Source of the DNA: Adenophora triphylla var. japonica
Taxonomy: Eukaryota; Streptophyta; Magnoliopsida; Asterales; Campanulaceae
Reading direction: 5' to 3'
Assembly (NCBI GenBank): GCA_022495995.1
Contig: JAFEMH010002559.1
Coordinates: forward strand, 248,001 to 312,000
DNA length: 64,000 nucleotides
Position numbers and translations under genes: made by a program
Notes under the pieces: generated by a model
What the model saw: the letters and a program-made list of their open reading frames with translations, nothing else
What the model was told of the DNA's origin: nothing
Databases searched by the model: none
In this document: positions 1-12,929 of the stretch, in pieces
Layout of the letters: each line of letters begins with the position of its first letter
Position numbering within the stretch: the first letter of the stretch is position 1

Positions 1-499
1 ACCTGGGAACCGTTTTTTTTCCTGCAGTTGTTCATCCAAAGCAGGCAAACACTAATTTTAAATTAAAGCTATGATTTTTTTTTTTTTTCTTCTTTTTCAA
101 AATGATTTTAAATTTCAAACAAACTCCCTCCTTTCCACATGTGTACCAAAATTCTAAGGATAATACATAAAAAAGGAGTAATAAAATAAAAAAATACTCC
201 CTTCGTCCCATTATAAAAAAAAAAACATAAAAAGTGTATAATTCAGTAAATATCACGAGTATGAAAAATGGGGTATGAAAGAGAAAGTGAGATAAGACTA
301 CCAGCAAATAGCAATGGTAGTATGAAATGGAGATGAAATCCCATTTCATTCAGCTTAGGCGGTGCAGTGGTGGGATGAAAAGGAGTTGGCTGAAAGGGTG
401 GGATGAAAAGTTTCATCCAGTTTGAAACATCATTTTGCCCTTTTTTTTTTTTTTTTTTTTTAATTTCCACGTGTAAGTCTCCCATTAGATTTTTGAAAA

Positions 500-925
500 A
501 AAAAATTTATCCCAAATCTTTGAGCTTAATTATCACCTAGTAAATTATTTTTTTTTTAATTTTTTTCACCAAAATTCATCATTTTTTTTACCAACAAATT
601 GATATAAGTTTCATTTGATTTGGACAGAAAAAAAAAACACTTAGTTTTCAATTTGAGCTGAATTATCACCTAATAAATTAATTTTTTTAAAATTGTTTTT
701 TCACCAAAATTTATCATTTTTTTTTCCCTACAAATTGATATAAGTTTCATTTGATTTGGACACAAAAAAAAAACACCTAGTTTTCAATTTGAGCTGAATT
801 ATCACCTAATAAATTAATTTTTTTTTAATTTTTTTTTCACCAAAATTCATCATTTTTTTTCCTACAAATTGATATAAGTTTCATTTCATTTGGACACCAA
901 AAAAAACACTAATTTCTCAATTATC
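500..925. repeat. three-copy ~135-bp AT-rich tandem repeat
   Basis: The phrase TGAGCTGAATTATCACCTAA recurs at about 521 (one or two changes), 654 and 790, giving spacings of 133 and 136 bp. Each unit also holds a poly-T stretch, a 'caccaaaattcatcat' segment and a 'gatataagtttcattt' segment. It is non-coding, and I know no function for it. Confidence 0.75.
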
Positions 926-1285
926 CTTCTTCATTTTAGCATTTATTTAAAAAATTCATTATTTTTTTTACCTATAAATTGATGCAATATTTTTTTAATT
1001 AAGTGTGAAATATTTTTTTTAATTATAAATAATAATAATAATAATAATAATTATTTTACTAATCATAAAAATAAAGAATATAAATAAATTAAAATTAAAA
1101 TAGTTGGGTATAGAATGATGAGTTGGAGGGAGTTGAAATTTAATTTAAGTTAGTCATTGGAGTGGGGGTAAATGAAATGGGTAGATAAAATATTAGGTGG
1201 ATGAGAAAAAGTGTAAAAAGTGTTAGATGAAATGGGAGAGTGGGTATTAACCACTGTGGGTAGTCTAAGAAATAATAAGTATATA

Positions 1286-1523
1286 CTCCCTCCGTCCCAT
1301 AAAACTTTATCAATTTTGCTATTTTGGGCGTCCCCTTTTAAAGTCTCACTTTCCTAAAAATGATAAAAAAAAAAAAATTGACGAGCAAATATATACACTA
1401 TTATTTTTGTAGTTATATTTAGGGCCTAAGTTTTACTTTCGGACAGGGCCCCTAAAATGTCAGGACCGGCCCTATTATCCGTTCTCAAAAGTAAACGAGT
1501 AAGATAATTTGGGACGGATGAAG
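1286..1523. mobile_element. Stowaway-like MITE, degenerate
   Basis: The element is bounded by TA and opens with CTCCCTCCGTCCC. It closes with GGGACGGATGAAG followed by TA. The inner arms match poorly and the centre holds unrelated sequence (a GGACCGGCCC motif), so it is an old or rearranged copy. Confidence 0.5.
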
Positions 1524-1699
1524 TAGATGATATGAATATAACAAGTGAGTTTGATTAATAAGTAAGTATTAAAAACTTTCATTTTTAAGGCCTTTTGTAA
1601 TTAATCACTAAAAGTTAGGCATTTTTGTCTTTTATAATGGGACGAAGAGAGAATATAGTTGAAGAGATGTTATGAGTTTGAAAAATAAAATAACAAGTA

Positions 1700-1984
1700 C
1701 TCTCTCCGTCCCGGAACTTACTTCACAAACACTGTTTGCACTGATTTTAAGAAGAGAGTATTATATTGAAAGTGTTGTGAGTGTGAAAATAAAATAAGAG
1801 AGAGAATGAGTGGAGAGAATAGTAAATTATAATGGTGTTGTGATTATTAAAATAATGTAGGAGAGAGAATGAGTGGAGGAAATAGTAAAGATTTCTTTCC
1901 ATTTTAGGTAAGTTTTAAATGTGTGAAGTAAGTTTTGGGACGCCCAAAAGGGAAAGTGTGAAGATTTTCCCGGGACGGAGGGAG
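1700..1984. mobile_element. Stowaway-like MITE
   Basis: It lies between TA dinucleotides, opens CTCTCTCCGTCCCGG and closes CCGGGACGGAGGGAG. Its interior has the 'gttgtgagtgtgaaaataaa' and 'ggagagagaatgagtgg' segments shared by most MITEs of this window, so it belongs to the same family. Confidence 0.8.
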
Positions 1985-2001
1985 TATGAGCGTAAGAAAT
2001 A

Positions 2002-2288
2002 CTATCTCCGTTTCGGTCGAAGTGTCCCAACTTTCTATTTTGGGCGTCCCATTTAAAATGTTTCATACCCAAAAAAGAAAAGTTTTTTCACTATTCCACC
2101 CACTCATTCTCTCTCCTACTTTACTTTTACACTCACAACATTCTTTGTTCTAACTATTCCTCCCACTCATTCTCTCTCCTATTTAATTTTTCATACTCAC
2201 AATATTTAAACTTTTCTCCTTTTTACATCACTTTTCTTAATTTTCGTGCAATTGTCCTTTTCGGACACTTCGACCGGGACGGAAGGAG
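2002..2288. mobile_element. Stowaway-like MITE with long terminal repeats
   Basis: The left end contains GGTCGAAGTGTCC and the right end the complementary GGACACTTCGACC, next to the outer CCGTTTC and GGGACGG ends. It follows the previous MITE after only 17 bp. The family interior is present in the opposite orientation. Confidence 0.8.
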
Positions 2289-3140
2289 TAGTAAATAAAT
2301 TGTTGTCGTAATTATGACAAGTGTAATACAATGATTATAAAGTGTTATAATTCTTCATACATTAATTCACATATTGTATTATTTATGTTATATTATTTTG
2401 TAACATACTATATTATACACTGTTATATAATATAGTATGAATGATGGCAGCAACAATCGGCGATCGATTTTCGACAAATGACAAATGGTAGCCGGCAGTA
2501 GTGACAGCAGTAGTGACAGACAACTGTATTAATGATTCTGTATTAGAAATTTTGATTTACTGCATATTTCATTTAGTATAATGTATTACTATATATTAAT
2601 TTGTGTGTGATATTCAATTTTATAAAAAAAACTAGTACATTCCCTTGTTCAAGGATATGAGTGTTTTTTTTTTTAATTTTTTTCTAAGGGCAAAATGGGA
2701 AAGGAAAAAATGTATAAGGGCAAAATGAAAATTTTGCCGCTTGAAACTATTCACAGTACTGTAGTAAAGACCACTCTAATTTATACTATAGATTGAGAGA
2801 AAATGATTTGTGACAAAATAAATTTATGGATCAATTCCCAAATTTGAATTGATAAATTGTTTATTTTAAGAAAAACTAATTTTTGTAAACACGAAATGAA
2901 TAAATCTCCAAACAAACTTTAATTGGGACCCACCACCGGCTCACATGCAAGTCGGGTGACTACTGTCACACCTCGTCGGCCCCACCACTCCTTTCACCCT
3001 GTCCCATATATCCACAATCTTACCTGTCTACAACTCTGCATATCCCCCTTCTTTCCACCTTCTCCGGCGCCACTCTCTCCATCTTCGCGTCCACCCACTC
3101 TCCCCCTTTCCCCGAAATTAGGGTTTCCAATTTAATTCTC
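2289..3140. other. AT-rich intergenic stretch
   Basis: No gene or clear element is visible from 2289 to about 2890. The last 250 bp are richer in pyrimidines and lead into the promoter of the gene that starts at 3408. Confidence 0.6.
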
Positions 3141-3146
3141 TCTCCT

Positions 3147-3155
3147 TATATATAA
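3147..3155 (+). promoter_or_regulatory. TATA box of the 3408 gene
   Basis: TATATATAA lies about 260 bp before the start codon, in a CT-rich stretch typical of plant core promoters. Transcription would then start near 3180, leaving a 5' leader of about 225 bases. The call rests on position and motif only. Confidence 0.55.
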
Positions 3156-3407
3156 CCCCTCAATTTGCTCCTTTTTCAAACGCCTCCCTCCCTCCATTAT
3201 CACACACTATACTGTGTGTTCTTTAACTGGGTCCCTAAATAACGAGGGAAAGAGTGCTGCAATTATTATCCTTAAAGAAGCCGCAATCCGAATCACGCGA
3301 GGGTAATTAAAGCTCACAGCCACTCTGTTGTTGCGAATTTAATTCGATTTCTTCATCAGTTACTCTGTATAAATTCTTCAACTGGGTTGTGTTATTTTGG
3401 TTCTGAA

Positions 3408-5261
3408 ATGGCTCATGAATTCGATGACGGCGAGTTCTGGCTACCTCCTCAGTTTCTCACCGACGACGACATACTCATGGATTTCAAGAAACAACCTAGC
3501 AGGAGGAGTGCAGAGAAGGTGTTTGGAGTTGAAAATGGTGGTGGGTTTGGGTTGTTTGGGCCGTCTAGGCCTAACTCTGATTTGAGCTCGCCGGTGGAAT
3601 CTGTGATGGGGTCAACGGAGACGGAGAGTGACGAGGAGGATTACCGTACTGGGTTGACTCGGAAAATGGCTAACTCAACTCTCAACGACGATATGTGGAA
3701 AGTTGATAGCACGAAGGTAATGAGTTAACTCGGTTTCTTGTCTCGTTTCTGCTCTGTTTATTTGTATGGGTTTATTTTCTTACTGTGTGATTTTACAGAC
3801 ATGGGGTTTGGCTACTTCGCCGCAATCGACGCTGTGTAATGTGATGGGGACTTGTAGTTGCAAGCAGGGGTCAAGCCGTGGTAGCCCCACCTGCCCTTCA
3901 CCGCCGGCCACCGGAGGTACAGAGTGCAACGACGGTGCTTGGGACTTGTTGTACGCAGCTGCAGGGGAGGTTGCCAGGATGAAAACGGCGGAACAAACGC
4001 TTGGGTCTGGGTTTAACTCCAATAATAGATGCTTCCTTGCCTCTTCAAGAAATCCTACCCCATTCTCTGTTCCAATCAAAACTCAAAATCCAAATCTGGG
4101 ATTTTCTTCCAACAATCAACCCTTATCATACCACCAACTCCAAGCCGTTCAAGTAAGCCTAACCTAATCCTCGTCCCTTAGTCTACTTGTTTTTCTTACC
4201 ATATGCTAAAATTTTGGTTAAATTTCCTTTTGCAGTTTCAGCAGTTGAAACAGCAGCTGATGTTGAAGCAGCAGCAGCAGCAGCAGCAACAGTACCAGCG
4301 GAGTCACCACCGGCAAATGGTTCAAAACAGGGCTAGAAATGGCCTAAACACCAGGCCATTGGATTTGTCCTTGTCTGCTTGGCCTACTTTGCAACAATCT
4401 CAGCAACCACAAAGACCACAGCCGCCTGGTTCAGGCATGAGGGCTGTTTTCCTAGGAAATCCAGGAGCCAAACGCGAATCTACCGGCACCGGTGTCTTCC
4501 TGCCTCGCCAAATCGGTACCCAATCCGAGTCCCGCAAGAAACGAGGTATACTTTGCTGTGGTGGTTTGCATGTTCATTTCTCTGTTTCACTTCTCTTGGA
4601 CATTTTTACAAACAGTTTACGGGCTTCTTGTTTTTTAGCGATAATTTACACATAGATAGCTTAAAATCATCTTTGATTTTTAGTGGGTGATCTTTGGATT
4701 CACATGGAACATTGGTTTTCTTTGCTGTGGTGGTTTGCATGTTCATTTCTCTGTTTCAGTTTGACCCAGATCTGGTTTGGTCTTGTCCTGTTTTGCTTCC
4801 TTCGCTACACAAACTATTTATGATTTCAATCTGGGCCCCAATCATATTATTCTCTTAATTATTGTTTTTTTTTCATTTAAATTAGTACTTTAAGATTAAG
4901 TAAAGTGTTTCTTGCAGGCTTTAATCATAATTCTCTGTTTGTATTTACAGGAGGGTGTTCCACTGTTCTTCTTCCAGACAGAGTTGTCCAGGCACTCAAC
5001 TTGAATCTTGATGCCATGGAACCTCCTCCCCATCCTCAGCCCAGAATCTACACTCCTGATTATGGTAAATCACACCCACAATCATAGAAATATTCATCAA
5101 CCATTTCATTTTGTTTCTAACTAACTAGTATTTTTATTCGATTTTCAGAAGCCGAATTGCGCTATCAGAGAGCGTTAATGGCTACACAGCAACAACAAAG
5201 GCGAACCGTTCGACAACAGCCGGAGAGCGAGCTCCGGCTGCCTCAGGAGTGGACCTATTAA
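3408..5261 (+). CDS. plant-specific protein of unknown function (At3g54000-like)
   Basis: Five exons join in frame: 3408-3716, 3799-4152, 4236-4545, 4951-5064 and 5149-5261, all with GT-AG introns, giving 399 aa. The start is the first ATG of the MAHEFDDGEFWLP exon; an ATG 21 bp upstream in the same frame (3387) is possible. The N-terminal third is acidic. The middle has a Gln-rich tract (about residues 230-250). The C-terminal third holds the most conserved-looking parts: GTGVFLPRQIG, then CSTVLLPDRVVQALNLNL across the exon 3-4 junction. I recognise this as a small plant family without a known biochemical role; Arabidopsis At3g54000 is, from memory, the closest named member. There is no signal peptide or membrane segment, and every splice site reads cleanly, so the gene looks intact. 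Confidence 0.88.
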
Positions 5262-5734
5262 AGACCCATTTGTTGAAGTGTCTTTTAAAGAACAACTAAC
5301 TAGTCTTGGTTTCTTTACTTAGTTTGCTATATAGATGAAAGTGGTATAGAATAGGAAGAAGGAAATTAGGGTTTCTTCTTAGGAAGGAAGAAGAATAAGA
5401 AATGGGGAAATGAATTTTCCTTTCTTTTGTTGTCTTTGGAATTAATGACAAAATAAGGGGTTTTGTGGGATTTAGTAGTGTAGTAGGGAGTTTTGGGTCA
5501 TGTTTTGTTTGGACCTGTAATACCCTTGATTTTCTCTGTTTTTACAGTTTAGTACACCTCCATAGTCCATAACTATGGTGTTATACTAGGGGTATTTTGG
5601 TACTTCCAACCTGTTGGCTTTCATTCAACATGGCTGGTAAATTATTAATAACTACTCATGTTGTTTCGAAATATTATATTTTTCGATTTAATTTGTCTTA
5701 AATTATTTATTGTGTTTTTAAATAAAATTAATAA

Positions 5735-7305
5735 ACTAGTTTGTAACCATAAGCACAATTTGTGAAGCACACTCATTTATGATTAATTTCAAAAAGGTCC
5801 TCTTACGAAATCAACAAGACATATTTCTTTTTTTTACGATTTCGCCCTTAACCTAAATACTTAATTTATCATGTAATCATTCTGTATCATTTCTGTTCAA
5901 ACTGCCGTTAAAACTGTGTATATGGCATGCTGACATCATAAAAATGCTGAATTGTCACTAGATATGGTCAAAATTTGTTGATGCGAAAGTATATAGTAGG
6001 GTTAAAGTGTACAATATTTAACTAGATACCTTCCAAATAAAAAATAAAAAATTGAAAACATAAAGTAGTTTAAAATTAAAATATTTTTTAATTAATATGT
6101 CCCCCCTATATCTAATTTGTATAATCACATATTATGATTATTTTACCTATTTTTTGACATTATATTTTCTTTAATTGTAAGAATGTGAAATCATTTATAT
6201 CCTTGTAATTAATATTACCAAAAGTTAAATGCAATAATAAATTAAATTTATATATTAGTCAATTAACCCACCCACCACCTCGTTCCCACCATTAAACCAC
6301 CCATCATCACCATTCGACAACCCATCACCACCATTCAGAAACCCATTTATAACCTTAATGCCATGATTTTAAAACAATAACACACTACAAATGTTCCACA
6401 ATACAAAAATAAAAAATAAAAAATGTCTCAAATTCATCTGAATCTCCAAACAAACAACATACAACTTCAATACCCTCTATTTTGGCTTCCACGAATTTTG
6501 AAAAAAAAAAACAAAAGAAAAACTTCATATTCAAATTCAAAATTAGATACAAATAATTTTAAACAAGTCAGATTTTTTTTTTTTAATCATCAATATTTTT
6601 TTCGAAAATCACTACAATTGAGAGAGAAATGTAGGAGATCTAGATCTAGATCTCGATCTAGATCCAGATCTAATCATCTTTATATTGGAACTATTGTAAA
6701 ACTCATAAACCCGATCTGGATCAAATGGGCCGCATCAACCTCCCATCGCCACCTACAAACAACCCGTACAGGCGGCCGCCAACTGCTCCATCGTGAACAA
6801 CGCGTGAAAATAACAGGGGCGGAGAGGAAACAATAGGGGCGGTGTGGGGGATGGCGTGGGAGGTGGCGCTGGCGATGGGTTGGGATGGGTGTGGGTGGGG
6901 CTGAGATGAAAATAGAAATGAAGGAAGAAGAAGACGGATTTTTTTTTTTTTTTTTTTTTTTATGTGTAATCTAAATTTAGGTTTGGGTTAATGAGTTTGT
7001 AAGGGAAGAGAATGGGGTGTTTGTAACTTTAACATTTCAATTTTCAAGACTATAGTTTGTTATTTTACAATTTCTCCCATTTTATTTCTAAATCGGGAAA
7101 TTTTAAACAAGTCAAAAGCCATGTCAGCATTTTTATAATGTCAGCATGATATATAGGTAGATTTAACGACAGTTTTGATGAAATGAGACGTAAGAATGAC
7201 ATGATAAATTAAGTAATTAGGTTAAGAATGAAATTGTAAAAAAAAATATTTCAATTAATAATAGGTAAAAAGTTTAATAGGTTAGTGATAAACTTGTTAC
7301 TTAAC
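5735..7305. mobile_element. TIR element, Mutator-like, ~1.57 kb
   Basis: A stretch near 5830-5955 (TTAACCTAAATACTTAATTT, ATCATG, then GCTGACATCATAAAAATGCTG) recurs inverted at about 7120-7250. The terminal inverted repeats therefore exceed 100 bp, as in Mutator-like elements. The outer ends are approximate and I found no clear target duplication. The centre (about 6700-6930) is much more GC-rich than its surroundings, which could be a captured host fragment, but no protein was recognised in it. Confidence 0.6.
6631..6675. repeat. AGATCT-type short tandem repeat
   Basis: About seven imperfect copies of the hexamer AGATCT lie in a row inside the Mutator-like element. The open frame across it is a by-product of the repeat. 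Confidence 0.8.
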
Positions 7306-7354
7306 TCCCAACTTTCCAAGTATACCTTTATCATCACACAAAACCCCTTCCCTC

Positions 7355-7385
7355 ACTCACACACTCTCTCTCTCTCTCTTTCTCT
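7355..7385. repeat. CT microsatellite
   Basis: A short run of CT dinucleotides lies in a pyrimidine-rich region just right of the Mutator-like element. No gene could be tied to it. Confidence 0.7.
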
Positions 7386-7679
7386 TCATACCCTAGCTTT
7401 TTCAAAGTCCGTCGTCTCTTTGCCGCCATCATCTACACTCTGGCATCCCAGCTTTGCTACCTTCCCCATCCTCTAGTGTTCACCTTTTTTTGGCAACGCC
7501 ATGTTGGTGAATAGAAAACATAGCATCTCCACCTCCTCCTTTCCTCATTCATCTGTGAGATCTAGCGAGTACAACCCTAGATCTAGATCTATGCGACACA
7601 TTGTATTTTTTTCACCTTTTTCATTCTCACAACATATACTCTTTTAACATTTTCCCTTAATCCGCGTGTCGGGACCAAA

Positions 7680-8256
7680 ATATCTATTTCAAATGGAATG
7701 GAGGTAGACATCGGCAGACCGTAACAAGACCAAACTGGGGAATCAAACCGGAACCAAAATCGAAATCGTGAGGAACCGGAACTGGAATCGGAATCGGGGG
7801 GAATCGAAACCGTGCAGTTCACGGCTTCATCTTGGTTCAACATTTCTAAGAATCGGGGAACCGACGGTTCGACCGGGATACCGGAACCGAAGAGCCGATT
7901 TGCATTTATCTTAGTTTTAATCGATTCAGTTATTTTCGTAAACAAAATTTGTTAAAAACATTAGTTTTAATTCATTTTCATCCAAAGTCGTTAGATTATT
8001 AACAATTTTTGAAAAAACGGTAACCAAAATACAATTTTTGGAAGAAACAGTAAATAAAAACACCAAATAACAGTTTTTATATTAAAAAAGGACATCGGAA
8101 CAGGGCAAATCGGGAAATCGAAACCAGCGGTCTGAAATCGGGAACCGATGTTTACTGGTTCCATCTCGATTCCATGATTTCACGGAACTAGAACCAGCAA
8201 TTTGGGATCGAAATCGAAATCGTAAATCGTTTGTCCATGCCTAGACGGAGGGAGTA
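7680..8256. repeat. region of repeated 'AATCGGAACCG' words, hAT-like terminus
   Basis: Many short words of the form GGAACCG, AATCGG and AAATCG crowd into this stretch on both strands. The right edge reads inverted as TAGGCATGGACAAACGATTT. Dense subterminal repeats next to such an end are typical of non-autonomous hAT elements. It is followed by a lone MITE end (ACGGAGGGAGTA). No transposase remains. Confidence 0.4.
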
Positions 8257-8450
8257 TTCATAAGGGAGTATTTGCAAGGTTCCCAAGGTGGTGGGTTTTA
8301 AAGGATTTTTTTCAAGAAGGATGTACTTTGTTTAATTTAGTAACTCAATCAAATTCTTAATATGCAAATAGTTTAGGGGCCCACACCACACAATTGACAG
8401 CTAAGAACACCCCATCCTCACACAACTCTTCCTCACTAAGCAATTACTCC

Positions 8451-8488
8451 ACTCGGACTCGGACTCGGACTCGGACTCGGACTCGGAC
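8451..8488. repeat. hexanucleotide repeat (ACTCGG)n
   Basis: Just over six perfect copies of ACTCGG. An ATG followed at once by GTATGT (8503-8511) lies just downstream and would make a minimal exon and donor. No further exon was found, so no gene is called. Confidence 0.85.
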
Positions 8489-9162
8489 AGACTTTCTTTC
8501 TAATGGTATGTAGTCGTACCCTTCCTTTCCTTGTTTACAATATTTTCACAAAAAAAAAAGAATTACTTTATTTATTCATACATCCCTCTCAGTCTCTCTG
8601 TCTATCCATAATATGGACCTCTCTTTTGACCCTTTTTTTCCTTATATATTTATTCCTATAAGTAATTATGGAGTTGACCGGAAAAAAAAAGATGAATATG
8701 GTTAAACATTGGTTGAACATTCAGCTTTGATTGTTAACTTATTTAATATTTTCGTATATTTATTAAAATTTACTATTAAATCAATAAAAAAATTTATATT
8801 ACATGTACTAATTTTAACCCTTGTCGTGTATCTTATTTAATATTAATTTCATTGTTCGTTATCGTTATTACTTATTACGACACATAAATAACTAGATTCT
8901 CTCAACAATCAAATATTATAAAGTGCTTTTCTTCTTTCAGCTTCTTTCTTACTCTAGTCTCTCTCTTCCTCCAACTTTACTCTTAACACCCGCCTCTTTT
9001 GTTCTTTCTCCGAGATTACGAAAAATTTAAACAAATTTGTGAAATGAGTTGCGGTTTGAATCGTTGTATAAACCATGGTATGAACAACGATCTGAACCGC
9101 GATTTGAAGCAAACTGAATCAAATCATATCGGTTTGGTTTGGTTCAATTTGAATTTTTTCGT

Positions 9163-9322
9163 GATTCGATTCAGTTAAAAATTTTCCCAAACTGATAAAT
9201 AGTGATTCGATCCATAAAATCTCCTAATGCAAACCAAACCATGATTCGATTCAATTAAAATTTTTCCCAAACTGATAAATAGTGATTCGATTCATAAATT
9301 CTCCTAATGCAAATCAAACCAT
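9163..9322. repeat. two-copy 80-bp tandem repeat in a hAT-like end
   Basis: Two units of 80 bp start at 9163 and 9243 and differ at only a few positions. They follow a stretch (from about 9040) with repeated 'ggtttggttcaa' words on both strands and end near CCATTTACACCCC. Repeated GGTTTGG-type words beside a GGGGTGTAAATGG end are common in plant hAT elements; I infer that class here. Confidence 0.55.
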
Positions 9323-9492
9323 TTACACCCCCACCCAAATTGTTAGTGCTTCCCCACAATCGCATACAAAGGCCCATCCCCACGTGCTTGCACAAAGTAT
9401 TCATCAGACTTCCAAGCCAACTTGTACCATACAACTCAATTCATAGTGTACAAACTTACAAGGGACAAGATTTCAAATCATATTATCACTAA

Positions 9493-10274
<782 letters not shown>

Positions 10275-10324
10275 TAAAGTTTTTTATGAGGAAAATACCA
10301 TACTCCCCTTTAAAAAAATATATA

Positions 10325-10610
10325 TTCCCTGAGTACCACCCGGCTTAAAATAATTTGTCATTTTCAGTGTTATATTCGACTTTGTACGTCAAAAAATTAC
10401 AAGTTTATATTATTTTATATTAATGAAAATCACTTGTCATACTTACAACAATAATCCCCTTACAATTTTCTCCACTCATTCTCTCTCATATTTCACTCAC
10501 AATACCTTCTATATTCATTATCTCTCGTCTTATTATATCTTATTATATTAGTATTTCTTAATTCTCGTGTGTCGGTAGTGAAAATCATAAATCGAATAGG
10601 ACGAAGGGAG
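10325..10610. mobile_element. Stowaway-like MITE, degenerate
   Basis: The left end TTCCCTGAGTACCACCCGG and the right end ACGAAGGGAG, each beside TA, are weak inverted matches. The interior has the family segment 'ctccactcattctctctc'. A second broken MITE start (CTCCCTCAGTCC) lies near 10761, with no clear partner before the LTR at 11129. Confidence 0.5.
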
Positions 10611-12929
10611 TATTGTTTTGAGTTTTAAAATTTTGGATAAAAATAGAAGTCTTTTTAAATTAAATCTTCAATTTACTTCAAAATTTAAACTTGTTACATT
10701 TCGTTAAATATACTCATTATGTGCGGTAATGAATCAGAGATAAACAATTAATAAGGGTATACTCCCTCAGTCCTGTTTATAAATTCATTGTTTGGTTTAG
10801 GCACATAGATTTAAAAAAGATGAAAAAATGATGTGTTGTGAGTATAGATAGTTGGGTAAAAAAAAAAAAGTAGAGTAAATGAATTATTGTTATGAGAAGG
10901 TCAAGTGAAACTTATTTTCATTTTAGAAAAAATAAACCTTTAAATGTGACATACAACTGAAAAATAAGTGAACATATAAATGAGACAAAGAGCATTTGAT
11001 ATTTTAGTTAGTAAACATTTATAATTATTGTTTAATCAATTTGATCCACCTTCATTTTCACATCAATTTTTCACTTACTATTCACTATCACTTTCTCTTC
11101 CGGCTCATTTTTTATACTCACAACATATTGTTGGACAATTGTGTAGGCTTCTCAAGAACTTAACTAGAAACTTAACAGAAAAAGATAACGGAGATTTGGA
11201 AATAAAAGGATTCAAGTCGAGTCTTGTATTTAATACAATCTCCGTAAGAAGTTATTGCCCCGCACAGGTGCTTACGGTTTATATGGCAATCTTCTAGTAA
11301 GATAAAACGACTTATAAGTAAATGATAGGAGCACTCCAAATCAAATACTCTAGCGAACAACACAATGTTTGGAACTTTGGACTTTGAAGGATTTAATGCA
11401 ACAATATGCAATGATTTGGGTATGTTAATCTATCTTACTAGAGGGTAGGAAGGGTCAGAATACTGTGTATATAAATTGAAATTCGGAGGGGAAGTATATA
11501 AAGAGAGTCAAAGGGTTTGGTGGCTTTTCCCTTGAAAAGTCACAACTTTTCGGGTATAACAAAGACTTTCAGACGGCCGTGTCCAATGAACCGCACGGCC
11601 GTGCAAGGCAATATGCACGGTCGAGTTCATGGCTCGCACGGCCGAGCGGCAAGGCAAGGCACGGTGCACGGCCGTGTCCTAGACACTGCACGGCCGCGTA
11701 GCTTCTTCACCGCTCGTCAGCCCTTTAGCCACAACAAGTCCACACCAATTTTGGGACCAACCCAAAACACACTTTGACCCAATATTTAAGTTACAAATCA
11801 TTTGTCATTAATTTCTCATTCACACGGAAATGGTTTTGAGATATTAAATGAGTTATATATATATACTCTACAACAAATGTAGATTACCATTTGTAACTAG
11901 TTCCGTTAACACATAACGAACTTCCGTTAGAAACTAGATCAACGTTAAGTTAAACTTAACTTTCCGTTATCCATTTCCAACAATCCCCCACATGAATGAC
12001 AATTAATGCATGTATGCAAATTCGTCCAAAGTTTCGGCGAACTATTATTACATCGGGATAGATAGCTTGTGGCCTTGAATCTTCCCTAGTGAAATATTAT
12101 CGGATATACTAGCCATTTGGTAGCGAGTCGCTTTGAACCATGATCTGGTGTATACCAAGACAATAATACTCACATAATAATAGCTCTAACAATTGTTGTT
12201 CTCACGTTTTGTCCATTTTGGCCCTGGACCGTATCTCATTCATAAGCGTTCATTTAGAGGCGGCCTAATTACCTCTCACTTATATAGGTGATTCTCACTA
12301 TAAGGAGTATCATGCACTACTCCACCCGAAGGTATAGAAATCATTTAAAAGTTTTCTCAACTTATCCTTACCACTGCTGCATGTGCTAGTACTTGGACGT
12401 TCTGGGAATGAGTATTCAACATCTCTAGGTTAATAAACCGAGTTGTTGTTTCCAAGTAACTCTACTAGAACTTATAACTTGGTTGTCTCATTGAACCAAG
12501 GGCCTGGGATCTCCATTTCTCAAGGTTGAGTGTCCGCTATAAGTTCTTTTGTTGTGGGTTTTAAACCCATTCCCCTTAACAGTTTATACAGTTGATCTCT
12601 ATTACTACCCTTAGGTAGACGGATCCGATTTTGACTTCACATGGCTAGTTGTGACAGTCGCATATTGAGATCAATTGTACTATGGTAGTGTGTCTAATAC
12701 CATTATGTCTAGACTTACCATGACGTTCTACACCTTTTCCTATTTTTCATTGTCGTCACAATGCCTTAGGTCATGTAGACACAAGCTTATTCCACGAAGG
12801 AATATCTTCAAAGACCATTCAACTTACATAGGAATTGTAATCTTTAATCATAAGTATATCTTTAAGTACATCAAGTACTATGATTATACTATTCCGATGA
12901 TTGATTACAATTTCAATTAGACCTTTAGT

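Larger units (their letters stand above)
197..1652. mobile_element. possible long Stowaway-ended element
   Basis: The left end begins CTCCCTTCGTCCCATTATAA after a TA. The sequence ending at 1652 reads as its inverted complement (TTATAATGGGACGAAGAGAG). If these are one pair of terminal repeats, the element is about 1.45 kb and contains the tandem repeat at 500-925 and a complete MITE at 1286-1523. Ordinary MITEs in this window are 230-320 bp, so the pair could also be two unrelated broken ends. No coding capacity is seen. Confidence 0.3.

Noticed and set aside
7589..7945. 118-codon minus frame
   Set aside because: It lies over the repeated AATCGGAACCG words; the composition comes from the repeat and no family match is known.
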